A stretch of DNA of 41,381 bases, taken from positions 1 to 41,381 of the forward strand of contig NZ_JBGORW010000014.1 of NCBI RefSeq assembly GCF_041538065.1, in the 5' to 3' direction. Below are positions 7,811 through 16,674 of this stretch, piece by piece. Position numbers and translations under genes: made by a program. This DNA is from Leptotrichia hongkongensis (GTDB lineage Bacteria; Fusobacteriota; Fusobacteriia; Fusobacteriales; Leptotrichiaceae). Position 1 is the first letter of the stretch. Every line of letters begins with the position of its first letter. The notes under the pieces were generated by a model that worked only from the letters and a program-made list of their open reading frames with translations, did not search any database and had not been told where the DNA came from.

Positions 7811-9592
7811 CTAGATTTCTGTTATTTTAAAATTTTCATTTATAGGAATTAAAAAAGTAAAGACTGTTTTTATATATGGCTCACTTTCTACCATAATTTC
7901 AATATTATGTCGTATTGCAATTTCTTTTGCAATTGCAAGTCCTAGCCCCATTCCATTTTTATTTTCCTCAGTATTTGATTTATGATAACGGTTAAAAATT
8001 TCTCCAATATTTTTAGAATCAATTCCTCTTCCACTGTCATATATTTTAAGCTCATATTTATTATTCTCTTTTTTTAGCAAAATATCAACTTCCTGATTTT
8101 CATTAGAAAATTTTATTGCATTATCCAATACAATTATTATCATTTGCCGAATCCGCTGATAATCCCCAACAAAAAGATACCTGTCTTCTTCAATTGTATT
8201 TTCTACAGAAAAATTTATTTTCACACCTTTTTTAGTTGAAATCTGCTTCATGCTTCTCACAGCATCATTTATAATTTCAAATAAATTTATTGTGCTTTTA
8301 TCAATAGAAAAATCTGTGTTTTGAAGTTTCGTCAAGTCTATTAAGTCATTAACCAGTCTTTGTAAATGAATACTATCTGATAAAATTTGTTCATTATAAT
8401 CTTTTAGCTGTTCAGAATCCTTTATAATTCCATCACAAATAGCTTCTATTGAACCACGAATCACTGTAATCGGAGTTCGCAGTTCGTGAGAAATATTTGC
8501 AATAAAATTTTGTCTCATTTTTTCAAAACGTTCACTTTCTTTGGAACTTTTATATAATTGAAGTGCTAGTTTATCAATACTTTTTGCAAGATCTCCAATT
8601 TCGTCATTCTGATTTACCTGTGTTGTTACTTCATAATTTCCCTTTGCCAATTCTGTTGTTGTATTACGAATCTTATTAAGTGGCTTCGTAAAGCTGATAG
8701 AAAGCCAAACAGCACTGATACCCGCAAGAATTAGTGCAGCTAAAATACTAAAAACAAGTGTATAGATACCACTTTTTAATGCTGAAGACATATACTTTAC
8801 TGGAGAATGAAGCAACACGACTCCTTCAATTGTTTCACCATTTTTTATTGGAACTGCTACTGTAATTGAATTTTCGTTTAAGTAATCATTAAAATTTTCT
8901 GTTGTAGTTGCTTCTCCAGAAATAGCTTTTTTAATAGTTGCTTCTGCATTCGGCGGTAATTTCAGATATGAAAACGGTTGTCCCTTTTCGTTTCTTCCCT
9001 GTACAATGTTTCCAGTTTTTGCATCCACTATCCAGACTTCTCCCATCGCAATATCCTCAATCATCCGCATACTTCTAAATATTTTAACATTATTGTCCTT
9101 CTCATCCACGATTCTATGTCTATGAAAATGTTTTTCATCCGATAATTTTTCAGAGCTTTCTTTTTTATCTGTCTCATTTTTTTCTATTTTCTTTTCAATT
9201 TCATCTTTTCTTATATCTTCAATAATATTATTTTCAATTGTTTTTCCATTTATATTTCCTACAATTTTAGGAACTTCCCTATTTGGCTTTAAAAATTTAT
9301 TTTTATTTCTTTCTGGAGTATCATTTTTTCTTTCTACATCCAAATTTTTATCTACATTTTTTTCATCTCTATTCTCAAACCACATTTTAGACAAAGTTTC
9401 TGAAATCTTATAAGCTCTTTCAACCAAATCTTTCTTATGTAAACTAACAGTATTTTGAATATAAATATATCCAAAAATACTCCCAATTACAATAGAAAAC
9501 AACAAAAGAGACAATCCAAAATATGAAAGTAGCTTTATAAATATTTTGTTTTTAAATTTTATCTCCTTAAATTTTTTATTTCCTATTTTCAC
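7811..9592 (-). CDS. Sensor histidine kinase
   Basis: A 593-residue membrane sensor kinase. In order: a transmembrane helix (about 18-46), a long extracytoplasmic sensor region (47-274) whose first half is very lysine/glutamate-rich, a second membrane helix (about 275-299), HAMP (about 300-350), a phosphoacceptor domain with FIANISHELRTP (His369), and a HATPase domain with an N-box (DNAIKF, Asn491), DSGRGI and GMGLGLAI. The start is GTG at 9592, one base after the stop of the upstream esterase gene, with GGAAGG overlapping that stop, so the two are translationally coupled. No response regulator is adjacent; an OmpR-type regulator without a kinase lies at 36682-37371. Confidence 0.92.
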   Translation of the reverse strand: MKIGNKKFKEIKFKNKIFIKLLSYFGLSLLLFSIVIGSIFGYIYIQNTVSLHKKDLVERAYKISETLSKMWFENRDEKNVDKNLDVERKNDTPERNKNKFLKPNREVPKIVGNINGKTIENNIIEDIRKDEIEKKIEKNETDKKESSEKLSDEKHFHRHRIVDEKDNNVKIFRSMRMIEDIAMGEVWIVDAKTGNIVQGRNEKGQPFSYLKLPPNAEATIKKAISGEATTTENFNDYLNENSITVAVPIKNGETIEGVVLLHSPVKYMSSALKSGIYTLVFSILAALILAGISAVWLSISFTKPLNKIRNTTTELAKGNYEVTTQVNQNDEIGDLAKSIDKLALQLYKSSKESERFEKMRQNFIANISHELRTPITVIRGSIEAICDGIIKDSEQLKDYNEQILSDSIHLQRLVNDLIDLTKLQNTDFSIDKSTINLFEIINDAVRSMKQISTKKGVKINFSVENTIEEDRYLFVGDYQRIRQMIIIVLDNAIKFSNENQEVDILLKKENNKYELKIYDSGRGIDSKNIGEIFNRYHKSNTEENKNGMGLGLAIAKEIAIRHNIEIMVESEPYIKTVFTFLIPINENFKITEI

Positions 9593-9593
9593 A

Positions 9594-11192
9594 CTACCTT
9601 CCTTCTGCTACAACCTTATCCATCCAGATAAACAACTCATCTAAATCATAATCTCCAGAATGTGGAGTTGCCCAAGGTGATGCGAAATCAACCTTTTTCC
9701 CAAGATTTTCAAGTTTTATAGCAAGTATCGCAGGTATTGCAAGTGAGGTATCCTTATCAATTGCACCGTGTCTTATTCTCCAGTATTTTACTTTCGAATT
9801 TGCAATATAGTCCATTGGATTCATCATTTTTATTATTTTTTTATCAGCCATAGTTCCATTCACTGTCGAGTGTTCCAGCGTATATTCCGTAAAATGCTTA
9901 TTGTTCGTAGTTTCATCTCCAAATTCATTATTTTCTCCTGTTGACAAATCTACATTGTCAAATGCCCCAGGCGTTTTTTGTCTGCCCATATAAGCCACAT
10001 ATTTATCATAATCCAAATCTACAACTTTCCCATTTTTTATTGTTAAAAATTCAAATTCCGATAAATCAATCCCTTTCTTCAAAGCAGTATTTGCAGAATC
10101 AATATAATATTGCTTAATCTGATCCTTAAAACTTCCATTCCCATTTTCATCCAATGTTAAAAATTTTCCATTTTTACCTTTTAATTTTAAGCTATTTAAA
10201 TAGGCAGGAAACATCTTTTTCAAATCATTTGAACGTGAAATTTCATCATCAGTCAACGTACCCTCAGTATATTTTCTTTCCACATTGTAATCTAACATTG
10301 AAATCTCTATCTTTTTATACGTTTTTACATCGTTAAACATCCATTCATAAGCTGTATTCGCATTATCCAAGTTAGTTATTGGACAATAAGCTGACACGGC
10401 GTAAATATCATCTCTTGCATTTAATGCACCAATTTCCTTTAAATATGGCTCATAATCCCTACTATTCCCCGTTGCACCAAGCAAAGCTGAAACTGCTCCT
10501 CCAGCACTTGTCCCATTGGAAATAATTCTATCCGCTCTTCCTGGCATTCTAGTATCATTATATCGTAAATATCTAACAGCCGCCTTCAAATCTACAATTA
10601 CAGCAGGTGCCTTTCCAGTATACTTCCCATCTTTTTCCAAAGTTCTACCTCTAGCTCCAGGACTTGCCACGATATATCCATTTGATAATGCGACTAGTGA
10701 AGCATCCGGCTTTCCGTCTCTTCCATTTCCAGGCATTCCAGCTGCTCCAGGCATATATCCTCCAACAGTATTTGGAAAAAATATTGGTGCACTTTTCGCA
10801 TTATATTTTCCAACTGACTTATTTTTAAAATATTCTTCTGGAATATAGATATTTATAGTTTGATAAGCAATATCAACTGGTTTTGCAACATAAACTATAT
10901 TTTCATAAGCACGATAAGTAACTGTTTTACCATTAACAGTAGCTGTCTTGGTCGTATAATTCTTATTTACATCAAAATTTAAATTATAACCATTTTCTGT
11001 TTTATTTGTTATCATATCTTCGGTTATTACTTTTTTATTCATAGGTGCTCCCATTTGTGGCTTTTTATCTTCATTCTTATTCACTTCAATATTTTTATGA
11101 TTTTTACTAGAATCTACTAATCCTTTTTTATTATCAGTAGCCATTGAAAAAGCTGAAACTAATAAACTTAATATAATTAATTTTTTTTTCAT
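9594..11192 (-). CDS. Secreted tannase-like esterase (subtype B)
   Basis: A 532-residue alpha/beta hydrolase with an N-terminal signal peptide (MKKKLIILSLLVSAFSMA) and then a polar linker to about 50. Motifs match bacterial subtype-B tannases, which hydrolyse galloyl esters and depsides: NTVGGYMPGAAG, the nucleophile motif GTSAGG (Ser229), RHGAIDKDTS carrying the likely catalytic Asp, and WATPHSGDYD with His511. The nearest families are tannase and feruloyl/carboxyl esterases; the actual substrate is not certain. Export is probably to the periplasm or cell surface. Its last codons carry the ribosome site of the sensor kinase gene, so enzyme and sensor are one unit and the kinase may sense phenolic or related compounds. 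Confidence 0.85.
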   Translation of the reverse strand: MKKKLIILSLLVSAFSMATDNKKGLVDSSKNHKNIEVNKNEDKKPQMGAPMNKKVITEDMITNKTENGYNLNFDVNKNYTTKTATVNGKTVTYRAYENIVYVAKPVDIAYQTINIYIPEEYFKNKSVGKYNAKSAPIFFPNTVGGYMPGAAGMPGNGRDGKPDASLVALSNGYIVASPGARGRTLEKDGKYTGKAPAVIVDLKAAVRYLRYNDTRMPGRADRIISNGTSAGGAVSALLGATGNSRDYEPYLKEIGALNARDDIYAVSAYCPITNLDNANTAYEWMFNDVKTYKKIEISMLDYNVERKYTEGTLTDDEISRSNDLKKMFPAYLNSLKLKGKNGKFLTLDENGNGSFKDQIKQYYIDSANTALKKGIDLSEFEFLTIKNGKVVDLDYDKYVAYMGRQKTPGAFDNVDLSTGENNEFGDETTNNKHFTEYTLEHSTVNGTMADKKIIKMMNPMDYIANSKVKYWRIRHGAIDKDTSLAIPAILAIKLENLGKKVDFASPWATPHSGDYDLDELFIWMDKVVAEGR

Positions 11193-11335
11193 AAATTATC
11201 CTTCTATTTTTTTATATTTTATCTTTAAAAAAAAATCTTATAATATTTCGTATTAGAGTAATAAAATTATTGTAAATCCTATTTAACAATGAATTTGATA
11301 CCCTTTCTATAAAATCTTTTTAATAAAAATTACTA

Positions 11336-11373
11336 TAAAAAAAGGACATAAGTATAAAACCTATGCCTTTTAA
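11336..11373 (-). terminator. Terminator of the infA-rplQ operon
   Basis: On the minus strand AAAAGGCATA pairs, with G-U wobble, with TTATGTCCTTTT and runs into T7. It lies 14 bp past the rplQ stop. Confidence 0.8.
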
Positions 11374-11385
11374 CTATTATAATTA

Positions 11386-11760
11386 TTATACTAATTCAAT
11401 AATTGCCAATTCAGCTGAATCTCCACGTCTAACAGCAGTTTTAATAATTCTTGTATAACCACCATTTCTTTCAGCATATTTAGGTGCAATTTCATTAAAG
11501 ATTTTTGCAACTGCTCCTTCATTTCTTAAGAATGCAAAAGCTTGTCTTCTTAAATGTACTCTTCTTGCTGCATCAGTTGAATTATTATATTTTTTCCCTA
11601 AAGTAATTGCTTTTTCAGCAAATTTTCTTAATTCTTTAGCACGAGTTACTGTTGTTTCAATTTGCTCATGTTCTACTAAAGAAATTGTCATATTTTTAAG
11701 CATAGCTAATCTATGGTCAGTTCTTCTACCTAGTTTTCTATATGATTTATTATGATTCAT
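11386..11760 (-). CDS. rplQ: 50S ribosomal protein L17
   Basis: A 124-residue ribosomal protein near the peptide exit tunnel. The start MNHNKSYRKLGRRTDHRLAM is the conserved L17 N-terminus. ITLGKKY and GGYTRIIKTAVRRGDSAELAIIELV are conserved further along. It is the last gene of the ribosomal/RNA polymerase operon, 52 bp after rpoA, the usual bacterial position. GGAGGG precedes the ATG and a terminator follows. Confidence 0.97.
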   Translation of the reverse strand: MNHNKSYRKLGRRTDHRLAMLKNMTISLVEHEQIETTVTRAKELRKFAEKAITLGKKYNNSTDAARRVHLRRQAFAFLRNEGAVAKIFNEIAPKYAERNGGYTRIIKTAVRRGDSAELAIIELV

Positions 11761-11812
11761 TTTCCCTCCTCGTTTAAGATTTTATTCTAAATTCTAGTTT
11801 AATTTTATATGA

Positions 11813-12787
11813 TTATTCATCATTACTTGTATTATCGTCTAAATCATAACCAAGTTCTTTCATTTTATCGATAATTTCATTTAACGATTTTTTTCCTAAA
11901 TTTTTAATTTTCAATAATTCGTTATATGTCATTGAAGTTAAGTCTGAAATTGTATTTACTCCTGCTTTTTTCAAGCAATTATAAGAACGTACTGTAAAGT
12001 CAAGTTCTTCAATTTTCATATCTTCAATATTATTTTCATTTTCAGCATCAGCTTCTGCCAATTCATCCTCACTATCTCTGTATTTACTCATACTGTTTCC
12101 AATATTTGTAAATGGTTCCAAATGCCAAGTTAATAATTCTACTGCATATGATAAAGCATCTTTAATTTCGATACTTCCATCTGTAGCAATTTCCAAAATT
12201 AACTTGTCATAATTTGTAACACGTCCAACCATAGTGTCTTCAACACTATAATTTACTCTCTTGATAGGTGTATAAATCGCATCAACTGCCAAATATCCTA
12301 TTGGCCATCCATCAGTATTAATTTCATCAGAAACTACAAATCCTTCTCCAGAATCAACAAGAAATTCTATGTCAATCTGTTTATCAGTTGTAACAGTCAT
12401 AATAACCTGCTCAGGATTTATAATTCTTAGCCCAGGTTCTACATGAATATCTGCCGCTGTAATTACAGCTGGTCCTTTTACTGAAAGTGTCATTTTCTTT
12501 TCACCTGGCTCATCAGCTTCAACTACTATTTCTTTCACATTTAAAATAATATCTGTAACTGCTTCTTTTACACCTTCTATTGTAGAAAATTCATTCAACA
12601 CACCTTCAATTTTAATTCCTTTTATTGCAGTTCCTGGAATTGATGATAACAATATTCTTCTAAGTGCATTTCCAATAGTATTTCCATACCCTCTATACAG
12701 AGGTTCTAGTGTGTACTTTGCTGTATAATTATCTTCTTTTTCTTCAGTTAATTTTACATTTTTAGCTATTTTTTCAATATTTAACAA
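11813..12787 (-). CDS. rpoA: DNA-directed RNA polymerase subunit alpha
   Basis: A 324-residue alpha subunit. The N-terminal domain (about 1-230) dimerises and nucleates polymerase assembly, with the conserved GYGNTIGNALRRILLSSIPG segment. An acidic linker (about 235-255) leads to the C-terminal domain that binds UP elements and activators (LDFTVRSYNCLKKAGVNT, LLKIKNLGKKSLNEI). The start is TTG at 12787, about 10 nt after GGAGGAG. An ATG lying closer to the ribosome site opens only ATG AAT TAG, so TTG giving MLNIEK is preferred; this matches the usual alpha N-terminus. Position between rpsD and rplQ is canonical. Confidence 0.97.
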   Translation of the reverse strand: MLNIEKIAKNVKLTEEKEDNYTAKYTLEPLYRGYGNTIGNALRRILLSSIPGTAIKGIKIEGVLNEFSTIEGVKEAVTDIILNVKEIVVEADEPGEKKMTLSVKGPAVITAADIHVEPGLRIINPEQVIMTVTTDKQIDIEFLVDSGEGFVVSDEINTDGWPIGYLAVDAIYTPIKRVNYSVEDTMVGRVTNYDKLILEIATDGSIEIKDALSYAVELLTWHLEPFTNIGNSMSKYRDSEDELAEADAENENNIEDMKIEELDFTVRSYNCLKKAGVNTISDLTSMTYNELLKIKNLGKKSLNEIIDKMKELGYDLDDNTSNDE

Positions 12788-12817
12788 GCTAATTCATCTC
12801 CTCCGATTAAAATATTA

Positions 12818-13405
12818 TTATCTAGAGTAGAACTCGATAATCATCGCTTCGTCAACTTCAAAGTCAACTGCGTCTCTTCCTGGATTTTCTAACACTTTAG
12901 CTGTTAAAGCTCCTTCTTCAAGTGATAACCATCCTGGAACTGTTTTTTGCCCAACAGACTCTTTAATTAAAGCTAATTCTTTAGAATCTTCTTTAACTGT
13001 AATTACATCACCTTGTTTTACTCTGTATGATGCAATGTTTACTCTTTTTCCATTAATTAAAATATGTCCATGACTTACGATTTGTCTTGCTTGTCTTCTT
13101 GTAGCACCAAATCCTAATCTATAGATTACGTTATCTAATCTTCTTTCAAGATATTGAAGTAAAAGTTCCCCTGTTACTCCTTCTTTTCTTGTTGCTTCTT
13201 CATATAATTTATAGAATTGTTTTTCCATTACTCCATAAACGAATTTTACTTTTTGTTTTTCTCTTTGTTGTGTTCCATATTCAGTTAATTTTCTATTTGC
13301 ATTTGGTCTAATATTTCTATTTGATTTTTTGTTTACCCCTAAAACAATAGGATCTAAACCAAGATTTCTACATCTTTTTAACACAGGCTGTCTATCTCTT
13401 GCCAT
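12818..13405 (-). CDS. rpsD: 30S ribosomal protein S4
   Basis: A 195-residue primary 16S rRNA-binding protein of the small subunit. The N-terminus (MARDRQPVLKRCRNLGLDP) and the S4 RNA-binding domain (LERRLDNVIYRLGFGATRRQARQIVSHGHILINGKRVNI, around 88-126) are clear. In many bacteria S4 represses its own operon by binding the leader. GGAGGAAAAA precedes the ATG. It lies 28 bp after rpsK and 30 bp before rpoA in the same operon. The usual CxxC zinc pattern of some S4 proteins is not seen. Confidence 0.97.
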   Translation of the reverse strand: MARDRQPVLKRCRNLGLDPIVLGVNKKSNRNIRPNANRKLTEYGTQQREKQKVKFVYGVMEKQFYKLYEEATRKEGVTGELLLQYLERRLDNVIYRLGFGATRRQARQIVSHGHILINGKRVNIASYRVKQGDVITVKEDSKELALIKESVGQKTVPGWLSLEEGALTAKVLENPGRDAVDFEVDEAMIIEFYSR

Positions 13406-13433
13406 TTATCTTTTTCCTCCTTAGTTTATAAAA

Positions 13434-13823
13434 TTACGGTCTTCTCTTTTTAGGTGGTCTTGCACCATTATGAGGTACTGGAGTTATATCAACTATTCTT
13501 GTTACTTCTAATCCAGTAGCCTGTATTGATCTAATAGAAGCTTCTCTTCCAGATCCAGGTCCTTTTATTTTGATTTCAATTTGTTTCATACCATTTTCAA
13601 TTGCAACTTGAGCTGCTTGTTCAGCTGCGATTTGTGCTGCGAACGGAGTCCCTTTTTTAGTTCCTTTAAATCCAGAAGTTCCTCCTGATTTCCAAATTAC
13701 TACTTTTCCTTCTGAATCTGTTATAGTAACAACAGTATTATTGAAAGTAGAATGTATATATGCTATTCCATTAGGAATATTTTTTAATTTTTTCTTTTTT
13801 GAAGTTGCTGGTTTTTTTGCCAC
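13434..13823 (-). CDS. rpsK: 30S ribosomal protein S11
   Basis: A 129-residue ribosomal protein of the 30S platform. Conserved segments are GIAYIHSTFNNTVVTITD, GTPFAAQIAAEQAA, KGPGSGREASIRS and the C-terminus DITPVPHNGARPPKKRRP. The start codon is GTG (13823), preceded by GGAGGAAA. The gene is flanked by rpsM (30 bp) and rpsD (28 bp) in the standard order. The lysine-rich N-terminal extension is typical of the family. Confidence 0.97.
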   Translation of the reverse strand: MAKKPATSKKKKLKNIPNGIAYIHSTFNNTVVTITDSEGKVVIWKSGGTSGFKGTKKGTPFAAQIAAEQAAQVAIENGMKQIEIKIKGPGSGREASIRSIQATGLEVTRIVDITPVPHNGARPPKKRRP

Positions 13824-13853
13824 TTACGGTTTCCTCCTTTAACTTAATAGTTA

Positions 13854-14219
13854 TTATTTTTTCTTAGCAATTGCCATTCTAACTGGCCCTTTTCTAGTTC
13901 TTGCATTTGTTTTTGTTTTTTGTCCTCTTACAGGTAATCCATTTCTATGTCTTAATCCTCTGTAACTCTTGATATCAAGCAGACGTTTGATGTTAAGTCT
14001 AATTTCTTTTCTTAACTCTCCTTCAATTTTGTACTCTTCCACAGCAGCTCTTAATTTTGCTACTTGTTCTTCTGTCAAATCTTTTACTTTAGTATCTCTG
14101 TCGATACCAGTTGCTCCTAAAATTTTGTTTGAAGTGCTTCTACCAATTCCAAAAATATAAGTTAAAGAAACTTCTACTCTTTTATTTCTTGGAATATCTA
14201 CTCCTGCTATTCTAGCCAA
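13854..14219 (-). CDS. rpsM: 30S ribosomal protein S13
   Basis: A 121-residue protein of the 30S head that contacts S19 and the 50S subunit. Conserved features are MARIAGVDIPRNKRVEVSLTYIFGIG, the IKRLLDIKSYRGLRHRNGLPVRGQ segment, and TKTNARTRKG near the end. The start codon is TTG (14219), placed by GGAGGAAAAAAT immediately upstream and by the universally conserved MARIAG start. A 210-bp gap separates it from rpmJ, the longest inside the operon and a possible site for ribosomal-protein feedback control. Confidence 0.97.
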   Translation of the reverse strand: MARIAGVDIPRNKRVEVSLTYIFGIGRSTSNKILGATGIDRDTKVKDLTEEQVAKLRAAVEEYKIEGELRKEIRLNIKRLLDIKSYRGLRHRNGLPVRGQKTKTNARTRKGPVRMAIAKKK

Positions 14220-14429
14220 ATTTTTTCCTCCTCGTTTTGATATTTTTAATCTTCTTCAATATGCCCTCACATATACAATATAAGGAATAAGCTCTACAGC
14301 TAAACATACCTTTACAATCTTTATTTAAATATCCATAGTATTTTTGTTTTTTTATCTACAATATATTTTAATAAAAATGTTTTTAGGTTTATTAATCTGT
14401 TATTTTTTAAAATAAAAAATATTTTAAAA
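14220..14429 (-). other. Untranslated stretch between rpmJ and rpsM, possible regulatory leader
   Basis: No reading frame is visible. On the minus strand the part nearest rpsM holds AGCT-GTAG-AGCT and TATG/CATA short stems within about 60 nt of the rpsM ribosome site. In other bacteria S4 regulates this operon at the rpsM leader, so a protein-binding RNA here is plausible but not shown. Confidence 0.3.
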
Positions 14430-14543
14430 CTATCCTTGTATTTGTTTATGTTTAGGGTTTTCACATATTACTCTTACTTTTCCGTGACGTTTAACAATTT
14501 TACATTTGTCACAAATAGGTTTTACTGAAGCTTTTACTTTCAC
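14430..14543 (-). CDS. rpmJ: 50S ribosomal protein L36
   Basis: A 37-residue protein starting MKVKASVKPICDKCK, with RHGKVRVICENPKHKQIQG following. The zinc-ribbon ligands of the C+ form are all present: C11, C14, C27 and H32. The start is GTG at 14543, preceded by GGAGGG. It lies between infA and rpsM, the usual place for L36 in bacteria, 21 bp after infA. Its small size makes it easy to miss. Confidence 0.97.
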   Translation of the reverse strand: MKVKASVKPICDKCKIVKRHGKVRVICENPKHKQIQG

Positions 14544-14564
14544 TAAAAACCCTCCTTCCAACTG

Positions 14565-14783
14565 TTATTTTTTTCTATATACAATTCTACCTCTTGACAA
14601 GTCATACGGAGAAACTTCCACCGTAACCTTATCTCCTGGCAAAATTTTTATATAGTTCATTCTCATTTTTCCTGAGATATGTCCTAAAACTTCGTGTCCA
14701 TTTTCAAGCCTTACTTGAAACATCGCATTTGGTAATGCTTCGATTATTTCACCTTCCAGCTCAAGAACATCCTGTTTTGCCAT
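14565..14783 (-). CDS. infA: Translation initiation factor IF-1
   Basis: A 72-residue single OB-fold protein that binds the 30S A site during initiation. Conserved segments are MAKQDVLELEGEIIEALPNAMFQVRLENGHEVLGHISGKMRMNYIKILPGD (partly shown by its ends MAKQDVLELEG and RMNYIKILPGD) and PYDLSRGRIVYR. An AGGTGAT site precedes the ATG. It is the first gene of the operon, behind the promoter at 14903-14931. secY, adk and map, which often precede infA, are not here. Confidence 0.97.
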   Translation of the reverse strand: MAKQDVLELEGEIIEALPNAMFQVRLENGHEVLGHISGKMRMNYIKILPGDKVTVEVSPYDLSRGRIVYRKK

Positions 14784-14902
14784 AAATAATCACCTCGGAT
14801 CCTTTCTATTATAACAAAAAAATAACTAAATGTCCAGTTTTTTTAACATTTAATTTTTATAAAAATTAAAAAAACAATATACATTTGATTATTTACCTTA
14901 TC

Positions 14903-14931
14903 ATAATACAGTATTTATCGTATTTTGTCAA
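14903..14931 (-). promoter_or_regulatory. Promoter of the infA-rpmJ-rpsM-rpsK-rpsD-rpoA-rplQ operon
   Basis: On the minus strand: TTGACA (14931-14926), a 17-bp spacer, TATTAT (14908-14903). This is close to the sigma-70 consensus, with a predicted start near 14896 and a leader of about 110 nt. Confidence 0.8.
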
Positions 14932-14967
14932 TTATTTTTTATTTTACAGTTATTTTTATGGATTTTT

Positions 14968-15594
14968 CTAATTTTTTACACTCCTAAAAATTCTATATCC
15001 AGCATTAATTTCCAGAGTTTCACAATTTCCAAAAATTTCTTCCAATTTTTTCTGTGTACTTTTTGCTCCATGTTTTGTCTGAATCACACAATAAAACTGA
15101 CCATCTTGATTTAAATGCTCAAAACTTTGTTCATAAATTTGAAAAATTGTCTGCTTTCCAGCTCGAATTGGCGGATTAGATAAAATCACATCAAACTTTT
15201 CAGAAACATCATCAAATGCAAACGATTTTCTTACTTCAAAATTATCACTTTCCTCTTTTATAACTCCATTTTTCAAAAGATTTTCCCTTGTAAGCTCCAA
15301 AGCCCGCTCATTCACATCTGATGAAACAGTTCTAACATTTTCAAAAAAAGACTTTATAACAACTGATACAACTCCGTATCCGCAGCCAATATCCAGTATA
15401 TCAAACTTTTGATTTTTTTTGTTCATATTTTCTCTTAAAAACACTTTCAGCATGACATCCGTTCCAAAATCTACCTTCGTCTTTGAAAATACCCCATTAT
15501 CTGTTACAAACTCAAATTTTTTATTTTCTATTTCATATTTTATTATTTTTCTATCCGACTTTACTTCCTGCTTTTCTGAAAAATAATGGCTCAT
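14968..15594 (-). CDS. Class I SAM-dependent methyltransferase, RsmC/YbxB type
   Basis: A 208-residue methyltransferase with SAM motif I DILDIGCGYGVVS and the catalytic motif LSNPPIRAGK, which is the NPPxxxG signature of RsmC-like enzymes that form m2G in 16S rRNA. The family of short forms, such as YbxB, corresponds to the C-terminal half of RsmC. The ATG at 15594 is chosen because GGAGGAAA lies 6 nt upstream (15601-15608); the frame stays open to 15657 but that extension has no ribosome site and is very basic. It is expected to act on a guanine of rRNA, though the target base is not provable here. Confidence 0.85.
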   Translation of the reverse strand: MSHYFSEKQEVKSDRKIIKYEIENKKFEFVTDNGVFSKTKVDFGTDVMLKVFLRENMNKKNQKFDILDIGCGYGVVSVVIKSFFENVRTVSSDVNERALELTRENLLKNGVIKEESDNFEVRKSFAFDDVSEKFDVILSNPPIRAGKQTIFQIYEQSFEHLNQDGQFYCVIQTKHGAKSTQKKLEEIFGNCETLEINAGYRIFRSVKN

Positions 15595-15657
15595 TATCAA
15601 TTTCCTCCTAACTTTTCTATTTTTTATTCTAATGTTTATTTTATCACTGAATTTCAA

Positions 15658-16560
15658 TTATTCATAATACTCCCCTGCTGTATTATTAAAATCACTTTTA
15701 CCTTTCAACACTTTTACTATATCCAAAAATAAATCTGTAAACGATGAATCAGTATACTGTACATTTTCTCTTATATATCTTATTTTTGTAACGCCATTTT
15801 TAATTTCATATACTCTTATTGGCTTATAATAAGCATATCTATCAGTTATATAAATTCTTGTTGTCTTTTTTTCATCTCCAACCAACTTCAAATAATTTTT
15901 AACTTGTTTAACCAGACTGTTTAATCCTTCGCCGTTAACTGAATATCTTACTGAAATATCAATCACCTGATCAATTTCACCAGAAAATTCCTTTACATCA
16001 AAATCATCATCATACTGTCTCGGTTTTTTAAATTCTGTAATACTTACCGAATCTATCATAGGTAACTTTTTTATTATTTTTTCCATCTCTTGCTTATCTT
16101 TTATCTTGGAAAAATATGAACTATATACAATATTACGCGGTTCCCAGTAATAAATTGTCATAAAATTGACAAACTTTACAGATTGAAAAAATATTAATAT
16201 CATAAAAAAGATAGATTTCCACTTTCTTCTTTTTATTTCTTGAAAAATTAGTATTGCCATCTGCACGGCTAACAATAAAATCAAATAAGCGATAACAGCT
16301 ATATTAAATCTTTTATTCAAATCCCTATAACTCGAATATTTTATAAAAAACATTATAAAACCAACAACAAAACTTGTTATGTACTTATTGCCTTCCATTT
16401 TTATGCCATCTACGCAAATTAGAAAAAATATTCCTGTAATAATTACCAGCAGATATATTCCTGTAAGTTTTCCTGATTCCCCATTATTCAGCAACATAAA
16501 GAGTTTTCCCATTAATAGCAAATATCCCAAATACCAGTATGAAATACTTATTTTATTCAT
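15658..16560 (-). CDS. Membrane protein of unknown function
   Basis: A 300-residue protein not recognised. The N-terminal half has about five hydrophobic segments (roughly 5-25, 32-50, 62-78, 86-108, 115-135). The C-terminal half (about 140-300) is a soluble domain with several predicted strands and ends acidic (NTAGEYYE). It may face either side of the membrane. It lies 63 bp upstream of the methyltransferase start on the same strand and is probably cotranscribed. Nothing in the context identifies its task. Confidence 0.75.
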   Translation of the reverse strand: MNKISISYWYLGYLLLMGKLFMLLNNGESGKLTGIYLLVIITGIFFLICVDGIKMEGNKYITSFVVGFIMFFIKYSSYRDLNKRFNIAVIAYLILLLAVQMAILIFQEIKRRKWKSIFFMILIFFQSVKFVNFMTIYYWEPRNIVYSSYFSKIKDKQEMEKIIKKLPMIDSVSITEFKKPRQYDDDFDVKEFSGEIDQVIDISVRYSVNGEGLNSLVKQVKNYLKLVGDEKKTTRIYITDRYAYYKPIRVYEIKNGVTKIRYIRENVQYTDSSFTDLFLDIVKVLKGKSDFNNTAGEYYE

Positions 16561-16674
16561 TATGAAATTCTCCCATTTTCTTCATTTTTACTATTATAAC
16601 ATATTTTTTACAGTTACATATCCATTTTTTATCTTACAAATATTTTTTCAAAATCATTGCATATACAAAATTTC

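Noticed and set aside
10154..10848. Plus-strand frames within the tannase-like gene
   Set aside because: They are antisense shadows of a strongly supported secreted esterase gene and lack ribosome sites.
14968..15657. Longer form of the methyltransferase starting at 15657
   Set aside because: GGAGGAAA at 15601-15608 is correctly spaced for the ATG at 15594; the 21-residue extension has no ribosome site.
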